From Trifolium pratense (taxonomy: Eukaryota > Streptophyta > Magnoliopsida > Fabales > Fabaceae): a DNA stretch of 64,000 nucleotides. Numbering within the stretch: position 1 is the stretch's first letter; every line of letters begins with the position of its first letter. Below, piece after piece: positions 21,080-31,655 of the stretch. The notes under the pieces are model-generated. The model made no database searches. It was not told the DNA's origin and saw only the letters and a program-made list of their open reading frames with translations. A program made the translations under genes and the position numbers. Location of the stretch: assembly GCF_020283565.1 (NCBI RefSeq), contig NC_060063.1, positions 44,662,856 to 44,726,855 on the forward strand, given 5' to 3'.

Positions 21080-22948
21080 TTATTCAAAGTCTATCTCGAT
21101 GCCACTGATTTTGACACCATCCCCATATCTAGGAATCAATGTAACCACAATACTATCGTCATCATCAGCTTTCAAATCCTCCAACAAATCGGTTAATCCA
21201 AGTGTAAAACAAGTTTTCTTCTTCTCCTTCTTCTTGTTGTTTCCGTGATTATGTCCATGTGGCAAACTCAAAAAGGATCCAGGAAACTCGGAATTTTCAA
21301 CTCCAATGACCTTATCATCATCATCATTCACCAAAACATCAAACATCACTCCAATGTTGTCATCAAACTCAATCCCATCTATCACCAAAATCTCCTCTTC
21401 AACTTCCTTCTGCTTCAAACTCCTTGACTTCTTTGGCCTCTTCACGATAATACTCACAGCCGAATCCAAAACAATAGGAAACTTATCAACAAATTTTCTC
21501 AAAGGACGTTGTGCTAATAACTTATTATCCTTAGACTGAACTCTTTTACTAGGTTTAGGTTTATGGTTTATCCAAGGAATTTCAAGATTTTGATAAACAT
21601 AACCTAGCTTTCTGTCATCAACACTATCCTTTACTTTGACTTTAACAAGATTCTTATTCTCATCATAAAAGAGAAATGAAGACTCTAGCCAATCATTTTC
21701 AGTGCAATCCTTTCTTTTTCCACGTAATGTTTGCCAAACAGACCACATCCTATCCACATTTGCATGGTGAGCGTAAAAAAGTGGATCTCTTCCTGAGGAA
21801 TAGAAATGTCCCATGTCCTCTCCATTAGGCTGTCTTCGATCACCAACCCATACATGATGATGATTATGAAGACTTTCTATTGAGCCGGCACAATTATTTT
21901 GCAGAGGTTCTTCACCGCCACGATAACGGCTTCCAAGAAATTGTCTATAGGTCTTTGCGTGGCAGATCATTTGTTTATACATCCAGGTAAGGTTTTCATT
22001 GATTCTTACTTCTGGTCGTGGATTTATGTTACCAGGGACATCAAAATCTTTGTTATAGTTTAGGTCAACGATTGTGTCTCGATAGTTGCTAAATGTGTTT
22101 TTAGGTGGTACATGTTTGGGATTTCTTTTAGGGTCAAAAAGGGAAGAATTTGGATCTGTAAAAATGGAAGGAGCTGTCATGCCATCAGGAGCATCCCAAT
22201 TCCAAAAGGGTATGGCAAAAGTAGGGTCATTGATTAAACTACCTAAGATTCTCTCATAAAAATAAAGATACCAACGATGGAAAGGCAAAAATAACCAAGA
22301 AAAATGAACTTGTAGTTCAGTGTTAGGGTAACCTTTTTGTGTATAACCACCAACACAATAAGCACAATGAACTTTAGCTTGTTGGACAAAACTTCTTGGA
22401 TCATCATCTGGCAGGGCTTTCATGAGATTAAGGGCTTTATCGTATTTTGCAAAATTATCAATACTAATACTATCATTTAAATGTGCAGCTCGTCTTACCC
22501 TTAATTTTTTAAAAGTAGGGAACTCAAAATCTATGATTTTTAAATTTGAGGAAATTGGTGGACAACAACTGAATGGAGTTATATTATTAGGTAAACCTGT
22601 TGGTGGAATTACACATTTGGTGAGATCTGGAATTGGCACTGGATCTGCAAAGGCTAAAGAGTTGTTGTTTGTGAGAGTGGTAGCACCATAAAGTCCTCCT
22701 AGACCTATTAGAACATTTCTTCTATGTCCTACAATGTTACTAGGTGATGGTTTTTGTTCTTGTTCTTTAGGGCTATTTTGGTTAGTATCATTGGAAGTGC
22801 ATGCTATTTTATGGTGCTTTGGTTTTTTATTTTTAGAGGGTTGATGTTGTTTTTGGGAAAATGGATATAGTAAAGAGGATGAGGTATTGAAATTGAAAGA
22901 TACATTGAAGGACATAAGTGAGAGAGGTGAGGATGAGATAGATACCAT
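21080..22948 (-). CDS. PPO: Polyphenol oxidase (catechol oxidase), chloroplast, intronless
   Basis: This single 622-codon exon encodes an o-diphenol:O2 oxidoreductase that makes o-quinones in the thylakoid lumen. Residues 1 to about 100 are a bipartite transit signal: Ser-rich stroma part, then HRRNVLIGLGGLYGATTL with a twin-Arg and hydrophobic stretch, ending near LAFADP. The tyrosinase domain has CuA ligands His194, His215 and His224, with Cys198 placed for the Cys-His thioether. CuB ligands are His361, His365 and His395 (FYAHHANVDRMW). Their spacing is the same as in sweet-potato catechol oxidase, and Phe382 is at the gate position. The DWL domain begins at DWLESSFLFYDE (419) and the C-terminal KFDV-type domain at MFDVLV (535), with the variant first residue M and Asp-rich loops. 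The start has TATAAAAG 53 bases upstream. It appears functional. Legume PPO genes are commonly intronless. Confidence 0.96.
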   Translation of the reverse strand: MVSISSSPLSLMSFNVSFNFNTSSSLLYPFSQKQHQPSKNKKPKHHKIACTSNDTNQNSPKEQEQKPSPSNIVGHRRNVLIGLGGLYGATTLTNNNSLAFADPVPIPDLTKCVIPPTGLPNNITPFSCCPPISSNLKIIDFEFPTFKKLRVRRAAHLNDSISIDNFAKYDKALNLMKALPDDDPRSFVQQAKVHCAYCVGGYTQKGYPNTELQVHFSWLFLPFHRWYLYFYERILGSLINDPTFAIPFWNWDAPDGMTAPSIFTDPNSSLFDPKRNPKHVPPKNTFSNYRDTIVDLNYNKDFDVPGNINPRPEVRINENLTWMYKQMICHAKTYRQFLGSRYRGGEEPLQNNCAGSIESLHNHHHVWVGDRRQPNGEDMGHFYSSGRDPLFYAHHANVDRMWSVWQTLRGKRKDCTENDWLESSFLFYDENKNLVKVKVKDSVDDRKLGYVYQNLEIPWINHKPKPSKRVQSKDNKLLAQRPLRKFVDKFPIVLDSAVSIIVKRPKKSRSLKQKEVEEEILVIDGIEFDDNIGVMFDVLVNDDDDKVIGVENSEFPGSFLSLPHGHNHGNNKKKEKKKTCFTLGLTDLLEDLKADDDDSIVVTLIPRYGDGVKISGIEIDFE

Positions 22949-23000
22949 GTTTAGCTATCTTATTTTTGTGTCATGATGAGTTTGCTACATATTTGGAGTA

Positions 23001-23008
23001 CTTTTATA
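23001..23008 (-). promoter_or_regulatory. TATA box of the PPO gene
   Basis: On the minus strand GTATAAAAGTAC precedes the start codon by about 55-60 bases, giving a very short leader. The same element is kept in the degenerate copy at 27694-27705 (CACTATAAAAGTAC). Confidence 0.6.
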
Positions 23009-23240
23009 CTGAAAAAAAATCATGGCATGAAGTTCCATGCAACTTTATTAGTGGGAATAAGTACAATGAGTCGGTCGAACCCTTCGTTGAACCATCAACT
23101 ATGACACTATTGTTGCGTCACAAGGGGACAGTCGGGGGATCATCCACTTTGGGCCCAGAACAACAATACAAATGAGTTAGATACCACATTTTTATCGAAA
23201 ATCTTAAAGCATTAGGTTTATGAGTTCTCTCACTTAGAAG

Positions 23241-23921
23241 TAGAGCTGGGTATGCGGGCTAGCCCGCCCCGTTTAACCCGCCCCGCATAAATCCGCATAT
23301 TAAACGGGGCGAACAAGCCCGTCGGCAAATATAAACGAGTTATAATATTAAGCCCGAGTCCGGTCCACATAAGCCCGCGGGTTAAACGGTTAACCCGCGG
23401 ACTATTACCAAAAAAAATAAAAAACCACTTTTTTCAAAAAATAAACTAAATTAGTAAAATATTGATATAATGAAAGCTTAAAAAAATATATTATTAATAA
23501 TTTTATGTTATAACATATAAATTGTAAAAGATAGTGAAAAAGATCAAAAGATTATAAGTAGAAGAACATGTCTGAATCATGATGTTTTGTGTTGTTGTGT
23601 ACTTGATTAAAACTGGAGTGTGTTGTTGCTTTTTATAATTAGGGTTTAGATTAAGTTTTTTTTTTGTTAAAAAAAGTTGAATATGGACATGGACTAAGTT
23701 ATTTATATCTGATAAATTTTATAATTAATTATATAAAAAAAGAAGGCGGGCCACGGGCTAACCCGCGAACCCGCGGATTTAACCCGCATAACCCGCGGTT
23801 TTAACGGTCCAACCCACACGGGCAAAAATGTAAACGGGCCAAAAAAATTTGGTCTTAAGTCCGTGCGGGCTACGGGTTAAACGGGTTGGCCCGCGGACCT
23901 TGGTCCGTATACCCGGCTCTA
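23241..23921. mobile_element. hAT-type non-autonomous element, 681 bp
   Basis: The ends TAGAGCTGGGTAT and ATACCCGGCTCTA are inverted repeats with one mismatch. An exact 8-bp target duplication CTTAGAAG lies at 23233-23240 and 23922-23929. The subterminal zones are packed with GCGGGCTAGCCCGC, AACCCGC and GCGGGTT motifs, while the centre (23410-23740) is AT-rich. It carries no transposase. The related upstream duplicate at 28965 (ATAGAAGACTATAA) lacks it, which looks like an empty site. Confidence 0.9.
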
Positions 23922-24885
23922 CTTAGAAGACTATAAGCTTGCCATTTCTGCCACTCTGAGGGGTCCTTGAATCTTCTTGTGATGGTGGGGTAGAAGTGTT
24001 CAGCTTTTGGTGTGCCTTCATGTAGGTTGTTGGTGTTTTTTAGAAATTGTTAGGTGTTGACGGGATATACTTCGAGTACCCTTTTGTATTCTGAATTTTC
24101 TATTATTCTTTTTGCTTATTATAATAATATATTTGCCACTAAAAAAAATTGCTTGCCATCTATGCTGCAAGTGTACCAACTGTTGATTAGTGTTGATTAC
24201 TCATATAAAAAAAAAGAAAAAAAAAATAGTCCGCATGTTGTAATTCTTTCCACGCATTCAGATGTATTAACATTTTTTTTTCAATTGCGCCATTTTTTCA
24301 TGTATTCACATGTAGTAATGCTTTTTTATATTTTGACAAAATTCACATGTAGTTAGGTATATAATTGATTCATTTTGGACCCATTTTAGCTATAAAAAAT
24401 TATCTGAATCAATGAAATATTTAGAAATGAAACCGGACTAAATTGATCGATTTGGTTCAAATTTGTTGAGATATATTAAGTGTGAGTTAGATTATTAGGT
24501 AGTATTGGATGTGCATGCTATTTGACGGTCTTTTGATTTTCTATTTTTAGGGTTGATGCTGTTTTTGGGAAAATGGATATAGTAAAGAGGATGAAGTATT
24601 GAAATTATTTGACGGTCTTTTGATTTTCTATTTTTAGGGTTGATGCTGTTTTTGGGAAAATGGATATAGTAAAGAGGATGAAGTATTGAAATTGAAAGAC
24701 ACATTGAGGGACATAAGTGAGAGACGTGAGGATGAGATAGATACCATGCTTAGCTATATAATGAAAAAATCATGGCATAAAGTTCCTTGCAACTTGCATT
24801 GTTAGGAACTTTAAAAAAAAAAAAAAAAACTTGCATTGTTGGTAATAAGTATAAAAAAACGTATATAAATTGTCAAAACACCTTT
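23922..24885. repeat. Duplicated PPO-upstream unit A
   Basis: The order of blocks is GAAGACTATAAGCTTGCCAT, GTGTACCAACTGTTGATTAG, CAATTGCGCCATTTTTTCATG, GGACCCATTTTAGCTA, TGTTGAGATATATTAAGTGTG, then a PPO 5' fragment. The same series recurs at about 26521-27780 (unit B, partial) and 28965-29460 (unit C). These are tandem duplicates of the region 5' of PPO. Confidence 0.75.
24505..24795 (-). pseudogene. PPO 5'-end fragment with an 87-bp tandem duplication
   Basis: The stretch is clearly homologous to 22770-23045: GGAAAATGGATATAGTAAAG, GAGGATGAGATAGATACCATG and AAAATCATGGCAT are shared. It covers only the start codon, the transit peptide and the proximal promoter. Relative to PPO, a 2-base loss breaks the frame after the LLYPFSQKQHQP segment. 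An 87-base block (24521-24607) is repeated exactly next to itself (24608-24694). The catalytic domain is absent. Confidence 0.88.
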
Positions 24886-25428
24886 CTCCCCTTATCCGTC
24901 GGGCAAACTTTTACAATCCTAATTTTCTTTTAGGATCAATTTTAATCCGGAATCACCCTTCTCGATTGTTTTTGTTTCTTTTTCAATTTAATAAGTGATT
25001 TGCACATAATTTTAGGTTTCATTTGAGTTTTTCCTTTGTGATTTCTTCGTTTGTCCCACCTTAGTGCGGAGTTGTTTGTTATTCCGTCTTTGTACGGTGT
25101 TTATCCCGTCTTTGTACGGTGTTTGTTTCATTTAATTTGCAGATTGTTTTCAATCCAAATTCAGAGCAGATTCAATGATTTTAGAGTCGTCAACGTTGCA
25201 GATCCGAAGGTATGACTATTTTGGACACTTGAAGTTTATTATGTCAATCGTAGGCTTTGTCATATTTGTAGACATTTAGCCGTTTTATGCTATTAGCTCG
25301 GATGTTGTGATTTTGTTCGCAGATTCATCTTATTTAGTTTTTAGTGGATTTGAATATGTAATAATTTCGATTGATGTACTTTATCGATTTGAATGAATAT
25401 CGTCTTTTCGTCAAAAATAAATAATAAA
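24886..25428 (+). mobile_element. LINE 3' end with poly(A)-like tail
   Basis: No protein is recognisable, but the segment ends in an A-rich tail (GTCAAAAATAAATAATAAAA). It is bracketed by imperfect direct repeats of AAAAAACGT(GGC)ATAAATTG at about 24856-24875 and 25429-25445, a target duplication of LINE size. The duplicate at 27747 (AAAAAACAAGTGGCATAAATTG) appears to be the uninterrupted site. A 23-base phrase around CCGTCTTTGTACGGTGTTT occurs twice in a row at 25083-25128. Confidence 0.6.
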
Positions 25429-25445
25429 AAAACGTGGCATAAATT

Positions 25446-26147
25446 GCTGAACTATTTCCACCTCCAAAAACAAATATCCTAAATATTTTGAGGACTTATT
25501 GAATGTGTCTAATATAAACCTTTTAAAAATAATTTAATTTTTTATTTTACTAAAAGATAAATTTTATAAAATAAAAAATAAATTTTTATTTTATTAAAAT
25601 TTACTAAAGATAATAAAATTCACTTTTAAATCGAACATCTATTTTTTTAATAGACCGAATATCTAATAAGCGACCCTTAATCTTGAATATTGGTTTGGTG
25701 TTGTATCTCACTAGCTACTACCTAGATTGGCACCATTTTTTAAAAAATAAAATGCTACATATAGGCCTATTTATTTTTAAATAGTTTAGTGATCCTTCAA
25801 ATTAATAAGGAAAAATTCTTTAAGTTAAGCCCCGACTCCTTCAAATCAATAAGTAAAAATTCACAAAGACTAGACATATTTATTTAGATTGGTTATTTTT
25901 GTATACTTTAAAATTAAACGATTTTTAGAAATAACGTGTTAGAATATTAATTCTCCACTACCATTGATCTAATGCAACTACCTGGTGTAGGATTTGATTC
26001 CTAATTTTGTTTTTAAATTATTTATTAATTTTTCGAAAGGAGATTGATTATTAATTAGTTAAAGTATTTATTGTAGAGAAATTGTACAAAGCTTGCGGTA
26101 AAAATGATTGGATAGATTTCTAACCAATCATCATAGGACTAAAACCG
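25446..26147. other. AT-rich stretch without recognised gene
   Basis: No convincing ORF, repeat end or RNA gene is seen. The sequence is strongly AT-rich with short homopolymer runs. Confidence 0.4.
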
Positions 26148-26158
26148 TTCACATGTAA

Positions 26159-26251
26159 GTCATTAGATTTAGTCTAGTGGTGAGGATCTTAGGTAGTATG
26201 TTAGAGATTATGGGATCGATCATCGGCTCCATTAAAAAAAATAAAAAAACA
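26159..26251 (+). mobile_element. SINE, tRNA-derived, with 11-bp target duplication
   Basis: A box-A-like TAGTCTAGTGGTGAGGA is followed by a box-B-like GGGATCGATCAT and an A-rich tail. Direct repeats TTCACATGTAA at 26148-26158 and 26252-26262 are exact. At 93 bases it is either a very short SINE or a truncated one. Confidence 0.75.
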
Positions 26252-26317
26252 TTCACATGTAATTCACGACAGCACAAAAGTCACAAAAAACAATTAATTG
26301 TCGGCTAAACAACGAAG

Positions 26318-26346
26318 ATATATATATATATATATATATATATATT
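26318..26346. repeat. TA microsatellite
   Basis: A run of about 14 TA dinucleotides lies between AACGAAGA and TTGAATGG. Confidence 0.9.
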
Positions 26347-27053
26347 GAATGGCATAAACCACAAAAATTAAATTGTAAGCCATGTCATTTGTGCACAAGT
26401 TTCATGCTAGAAATTAACTTTCATCAATTTGTTTTAAAATTTTGATATTGTAGTACGGTAAATTCTAATATGAAATATTTTTATAATAAATGATTTATTA
26501 TGGAATAATATATTTAAAAAATATTTATACTTTGGACGCATCTTAGCTAAAAAAAATGTCTGAACCAATGAAATATTTATTTATTTGGTTCAGTATTTTG
26601 TATTTTTAAGAAATTAAATTGGACAAAACTGGTCGTTTCGGTTCCATTGTGTTGAGATATGTTAAATGTGAGTTAAGTTTCACATTGGCTGGAAAAGTTG
26701 AGATTGCACATTTTATAAGTGATCAATTTTGGTTTCATATTGATTCCTTATCTAGTTTAATATGTTTCATGTGAGTCTCTTATTTAGTTTAATATGTTTC
26801 ATATTAGTCATTTTATCTAGTTTATTAAGTTTCATATTGATCCATTTACCCTTATCTAGTTTATTATGAATGCAAAGTTAATGTTTTCTGCAAAATATTA
26901 ACAGAATGGATCAATGTGACAAACAAATATATCTTAAGGGACCAAAGAAAAATATTTAATCATTAAGATAAATATAAAATAAAAAATATTCTTTAAGGAC
27001 TAAAATATTAAGTCAATTTTTTTTAACTTTTTTGGCCTTCACGAGAGAGGATT

Positions 27054-27345
27054 CAGGGACGGATCCAAGAATCTATAAAATGGGGTGCCGGAATAATTAA
27101 ATAATAAATATTAAATAAATCATAATCATAATTATAATAGTACTTAAATATATTCAATAAAAAATAAAAAATACATCACATTGTTTATCTAAATTGTACA
27201 CGATACTGCTCTATATCATAAAATTCATCAATAACTGAATTTGTATTAATTAGTTTGAAATTTATTTTCTATCTTGTTTCTCAACCCAATTTTCACAATC
27301 TTCATAGCAGAAAATAATCTCTCACTTGTAGCGAACAATCAGAAC
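27054..27345 (-). pseudogene. hAT transposase C-terminal remnant with one terminus
   Basis: The minus-strand reading contains ERLFSAMKIVKIGLRNKI, which matches the dimerisation segment (RxFSxMxxxKxxLRxxM) of TTF-type hAT transposases. The 3' end runs into GGATCCGTCCCTG, close to the CAGGGGCGGATCC termini of such elements. Stops follow soon after, and the opposite end is not visible. Confidence 0.7.
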
Positions 27346-27514
27346 TAACTTAATTGAATTTCGACTTTAATAGTGTCTAATACATATTATCAAAATATTT
27401 TAAAATAGTAAATTGTTACAATTACTATGTTGTGGGTGCATGAATAAATCGTATATCTTGGATATATTATAGAACCTATAGATCAATTATGCAATTAAAT
27501 AAAAAAATAATTTT

Positions 27515-27750
27515 TTATTTTTATTTTTAGAGGGTTGGTGTTGTTTTTGAGAAAATGGATACGGTAAAGAGGATGAGGTATTGAAATTGAAAGAGACATT
27601 GAAGGACATAAGTGAGAGAGTACATTGAAGGACATTGAAGATAACATGTTTAGCTATCTTATTTTTGTGTCACAATAACTTGGCCACATATTTGGAGTAC
27701 TTTTATAGTGAAAAAAGTACAATGCAACTTGCATTATTGGGAAATAAGTA
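27515..27750 (-). pseudogene. Second PPO 5'-end fragment
   Basis: Homologous to 22830-23040 of the PPO locus: AGAGGGTTGGTGTTGTTTTTG, GGATGAGGTATTGAAATTGA, GACATTGAAGGACATAAGTG and TTTAGCTATCTTATTTTTGTGTCA. The TATA region GGAGTACTTTTATAGTGA is retained. The part corresponding to the start codon and first residues is altered by a small duplication and deletion (TACATTGAAGGACATTGAAG). No downstream coding sequence remains. Confidence 0.88.
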
Positions 27751-27872
27751 CAAAAAACAAGTGGCATAAATTGACAGTTGAAATATTTCTAAAGGAAATC
27801 AGTACAAAAAACAAGTGGCATAAATTGACAGTTGAAATATTTCTAAACACTTTTATTTTTAAATAGAAATTC

Positions 27873-28256
27873 TGGCTAATGCTACGGTGGACCACCTTCA
27901 TAAATGGTCTACCGTGGACAAGTGAATTACCGAATGTGAATTTTACGAAATTTACTGTTGGATTGAAAGTTTATATCGTATAGATCATCCATAAATTTTT
28001 TAAAATTTTTTGAAAATCATTTGATATGTTATTGAGACCCATCAAGATTTACGTTATTTAATAAACCGTCAATCTTGATGTGTCGCAATAACATATCAAA
28101 TGATTTTCAATTTTTCTAAATTTTTCTATGGATGATCTATATAATATAAACTTTCAAACCAACGGTGGATTTTGTAAAATTCGTATTCGTTATAATGTTA
28201 TTCATAACTGGTCCACCATGAACCACTTGATGAAGTGGTTCATATTTGAATTTACC
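27873..28256. mobile_element. Palindromic Mutator-type MITE, copy 2
   Basis: An exact 9-bp target duplication TAGAAATTC lies at 27864-27872 and 28257-28265. The body is a long inverted repeat around 28060, with GTTGGATTGAAAGTTTATAT and its partner. It contains ATTTGATATGTTATTGAGAC and ATCAAGATTTACG, as in the MITEs at 2246 and 45755. Confidence 0.88.
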
Positions 28257-28750
28257 TAGAAATTCACCATCTACTCTTAAAAATAATGATGTTTTAGATT
28301 AGTTTCAAGATGGAAAAAAGAAAACAAAATATGAGTTTCAAGGTGTTATTTCCAACATAATTTCAAAATTATTTTTATAGAATGATTAAACAAAAATTCA
28401 ATTTTTTTCATATGTTTTATATTACAAGTCTTGTTTTCCCTCTATGTCGGTGAAGGTGCACTAATTTGAAAAAACACATTCTACAATTACAATATACATG
28501 TATGGAGAGTAAAGATTTTAAATTTTAGAACAAATTAAACCAGTATTTTAAAAAGAAATTGAAATGAAATTTGAGAATTCGGTTCAGAATTTATATAGGC
28601 TTAAAGGTTAAATTCATCGTCAATATAACCATAAATTCATCATGTACTAGTGGTATTGCATGTTAGTTGTTATATATGATATGATGGGGTTTGGTTAAAT
28701 TCATCACTTCGATACAACCCTAAATTCTCCATGTGGCAGTAATTAAATTT

Positions 28751-28925
28751 GGAAAATGCTAAACAGTGTCCCCAGGGCATTGTTTAAGGAACCAAATATA
28801 GTAATATCATATTGAAGTTTGTGCAGTCAACGCCTCGAAAGTCTAAAAAGTGTTATTTTCAATTTTAAAATTTCCTTTTTTGTTTTCCTTAACCAGTGCC
28901 CCGGGGGCACCGGTTAGCATGACCC
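28751..28925. mobile_element. Short MITE with GCTAAACAGTG/CCGGTTAGCAT ends
   Basis: A 175-base element flanked by exact 9-bp repeats ATTAAATTT (28742-28750 and 28926-28934). The inverted ends are GCTAAACAGTGTCCCC and GGGGGCACCGGTTAGC. A close copy is at 46334-46505. The 9-bp duplication suggests a Mutator-type origin. Confidence 0.85.
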
Positions 28926-28964
28926 ATTAAATTTTTATGATGAGAGTGAGAGAGACAGACCAAG

Positions 28965-29460
28965 AAATAGAAGACTATAACCTTGCAATCTCTATTGCGA
29001 GTGTACCAACAGTTGATTAGTGTTGATGACTCCAATAAAAAAAAAAATCATATGCATATAGTAATACTTTCATGTATTCATAGGATTTTGAATTCTCTAA
29101 ATTCGTAGTTTTCAACATTTTTTATATTTAGGCAAAATTTTATAATATTTTTGTGTTTATAACACACATATAAATGCCCTCACATATATAATATTTTTTC
29201 TTTTTAGTTAATTTTTATTTGAATATAGGTGAATTTAGAAAAATCAAATGTAGATAATTCAAATCTGTATTCACATATTGACATTTTTTTCAATTGCGCC
29301 ATTTTTTCATGTGTTCACATAACTCTTTTATTTTTCATGCGTTCACATGATTCTTTTTTATTTATTTTTTTGACAAACTTCACACGTAGTTAAGAATATA
29401 ATCGATTCTTTTGGACCCATTTTAGCTAAAGTGTCTGAAACCAATGAATTTGTATGGAAG
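28965..29460. repeat. Duplicated PPO-upstream unit C
   Basis: The shared order is GAAGACTATAACCTTGCAATC, GTGTACCAACAGTTGATTAG, TTTTTTTCAATTGCGCCA and GACCCATTTTAGCTAAAGTG. It lacks the hAT element found in unit A and carries no recognisable PPO fragment beyond it. Confidence 0.65.
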
Positions 29461-29981
29461 AAATTGAAATAAATGAAATATAAAAAATAAAAAGAAAAAA
29501 TCCTAAATACGGTTGTCAATATTGAATCAGAGTTCAATGCAAAAAAGAAATTGAATGAAAATTACTCTATTGATTTATTTTATAAAAGAAAAACATTCAA
29601 GACTCAACTCTCTATAATTGGTTCAGCTCGAAACTTGATTCGAGGTTGATATGAACCTTTATTCAACTTGAAATTTACTCGATTATAGCTCGCAAATACT
29701 CGACTCATTAACTCAAATCGCTTCTAAACTAAAGATCAATCTCAACTCGATTAAAGTTCGCAGACAAATCAGCTCAACTCTTTAGAAAAAAATTTAAACT
29801 AACAATTCAGCAAATGCTTAATGAGGAAACTCACAAAATTGGATGGATTGAACCATGAAGTAAAAAAAGCAGCATATAAGAGAGAGAAAAACATGTGAAT
29901 TAATGGCTCTGATCAAGGCACGATGGCAACAAGAGAGAATGGACATGAGAGAATCCAAATCCTATCAAAGATAGTTAGTTA

Positions 29982-30246
29982 CTCTCTCTGTTCAGTTTTA
30001 AGTGTCGTTTGAGAATCGTTAGGATTATTCATATAATTTATTTTGATTATAATTTTTTTATTAATATATAAAAATAAATATTAGCTTGTAAGTAAGATGT
30101 TGTTCAATTTGTCTCGACGAGTATTTTTCAAAATATAAAATTTTCATAATTTTTTATAATAGATAATTAAAAATATTAGTGATCAAAGTTGTGTACTGAC
30201 ATATATGCAATGATCTAAAACGACACTTAAAAAGGAACAGAGAGAG
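29982..30246. mobile_element. Stowaway-like MITE
   Basis: The ends CTCTCTCTGTTCAGTTTTAA and TTAAAAAGGAACAGAGAGAG are inverted and flanked by TA. Inner GTGTCGTTTGAGA pairs with TCTAAAACGACAC. Same broad family as 8300 and 49941. Confidence 0.8.
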
Positions 30247-30479
30247 TATTAGTTAATATTTTTAGTTGTTTGATTACTTTCCCGCCAAGTAATTATAGAT
30301 TAGTTAAGTTTAGTTTACACATGTAGTTACTATGTAATGCAAGCTATATATACTACTTGTAATAGTTGTTAGAAGATACTGGGAATCATTTCCATTTCTC
30401 ACTTTTTCCCTCTCTTGAACGCTATAGTACCCCAATTTTGTCTGGCCAAATTAAAAAATTTCAAAAATAATTGATAATT

Positions 30480-30930
30480 TCATTAAATTTGTTACCCTTT
30501 TAGAGTGTCATGTTGTGAATGATCTTGATGATTCCGGCCGTTGTTGGTGAGGCGGAAGGGTACCTGCAGTCATGATAGCACTTCGACGCTCAAGTCAATA
30601 TATGAAAGAGTTTTTGAAAGAGTGTAAATAGGCGCAAAATGTCATACCTATGGATTGATGTATGAGCATATTTATATGGGAGAATATGAGGGTTTAGAAT
30701 ACCGTGGGGTCCCCCATATGGAGTGGATCTGCCACTAATAACACTAGTATTGTCCTTTCATACGGGCACTTGAGGATGGTTTAGGCTCTTCACCTTTAGT
30801 TTGTGACCGTTTGTGCATATTCCGTGGTCGTTGGCCACGTGTTTATCTTTATCCCATTTTGGATGGGCCTTTTAGTGTGTTGGGTTTTTAGCCGATCCAG
30901 AACAAGTTGCAAAAATATTACATGTCATTA
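30480..30930 (-). repeat. Probable LTR fragment (Ty3/gypsy-like), minus strand
   Basis: The reverse complement contains TTGACTTGAGCGTCGAAGTG followed by CTGCAGGTACCCTTCCGCC, a phrase typical of the leader part of plant Ty3-type LTRs. GC content is higher than in the flanks. Ends and target duplication are not resolved. Confidence 0.5.
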
Positions 30931-31655
30931 TAGGGACCACTTGTTAGTAATGTATGAATCTCAAACTGATATCATTGAAGATGCTCTTAGATCAAAGAAT
31001 CTTAAACAAACATGATCACTAATTAAATAATTGCGGGTACAAATCTCATCACATGTGAAGGCGGCTGAAATCAATAGCATCGTATTACTAGTTGAATTGA
31101 TTTTTGTCCGACTTTCGAGCGCATGATTTAGCGGATCTTCTACAACCCTTCATAGATGTGGGTAGCTGTTTCTCACTATGATGCTCATTTCAGACTCGAC
31201 CTTATTATAAGGGTTAGAGTACTCCTTGTACCTCCATTAATTCATTTTCTTTAAAGTTCTCTCTTTTCCTCTTAAACTCCCTAACGGAAAATAAGCGTAA
31301 ATTTGATTCTCCGATGAGGAAAATTAATTTTAAGTGAATTGATTCGGTAAAATAGTTCTAACAAAAATTAAGTTGAAGTTAAAATAATTTATGTTATGAT
31401 ACAATATTTAAAATGAGTTGAGTCATTTTTCACCTCCAACAAAAACTAACAAATTAACATACTAACATTGACATTTAGAAAAATTAGTCGAACAATAAAT
31501 TTGAGCATAAAAATCAACTCTTAAATTAGAAGACACGATTTCTAACTTAAAATAGAATCACTTCTAACAACAAAATCAATTATTTTACTATAGAGAAAAC
31601 AAACATGTCAATTCTACTATAGAATAATTTTTATTTTATTTTTTAAAATCGAGAT
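30931..31655. other. Stretch without recognised gene
   Basis: No open frame of note and no clear repeat ends. It adjoins the probable LTR on the left and the duplicated segment on the right. Confidence 0.35.

Larger units (their letters stand above)
26521..27780. repeat. Duplicated PPO-upstream unit B
   Basis: Blocks in common with unit A: TTAGCTAAAAAAAATGTCTGAACC, AATGAAATATTTA, TTGAGATATGTTAAATGTGAG, and at the far end the PPO 5' fragment followed by AATAAGTACAAAAAAC. Between them lie an hAT remnant (27054-27345) and AT-rich sequence with a threefold TTTCATATTGATTC-like repeat (26740-26870). It is more divergent than unit A. Confidence 0.65.

Noticed and set aside
22422..22691. Plus-strand frame of 89 codons inside PPO
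   Set aside because: Shadow of the PPO coding strand.
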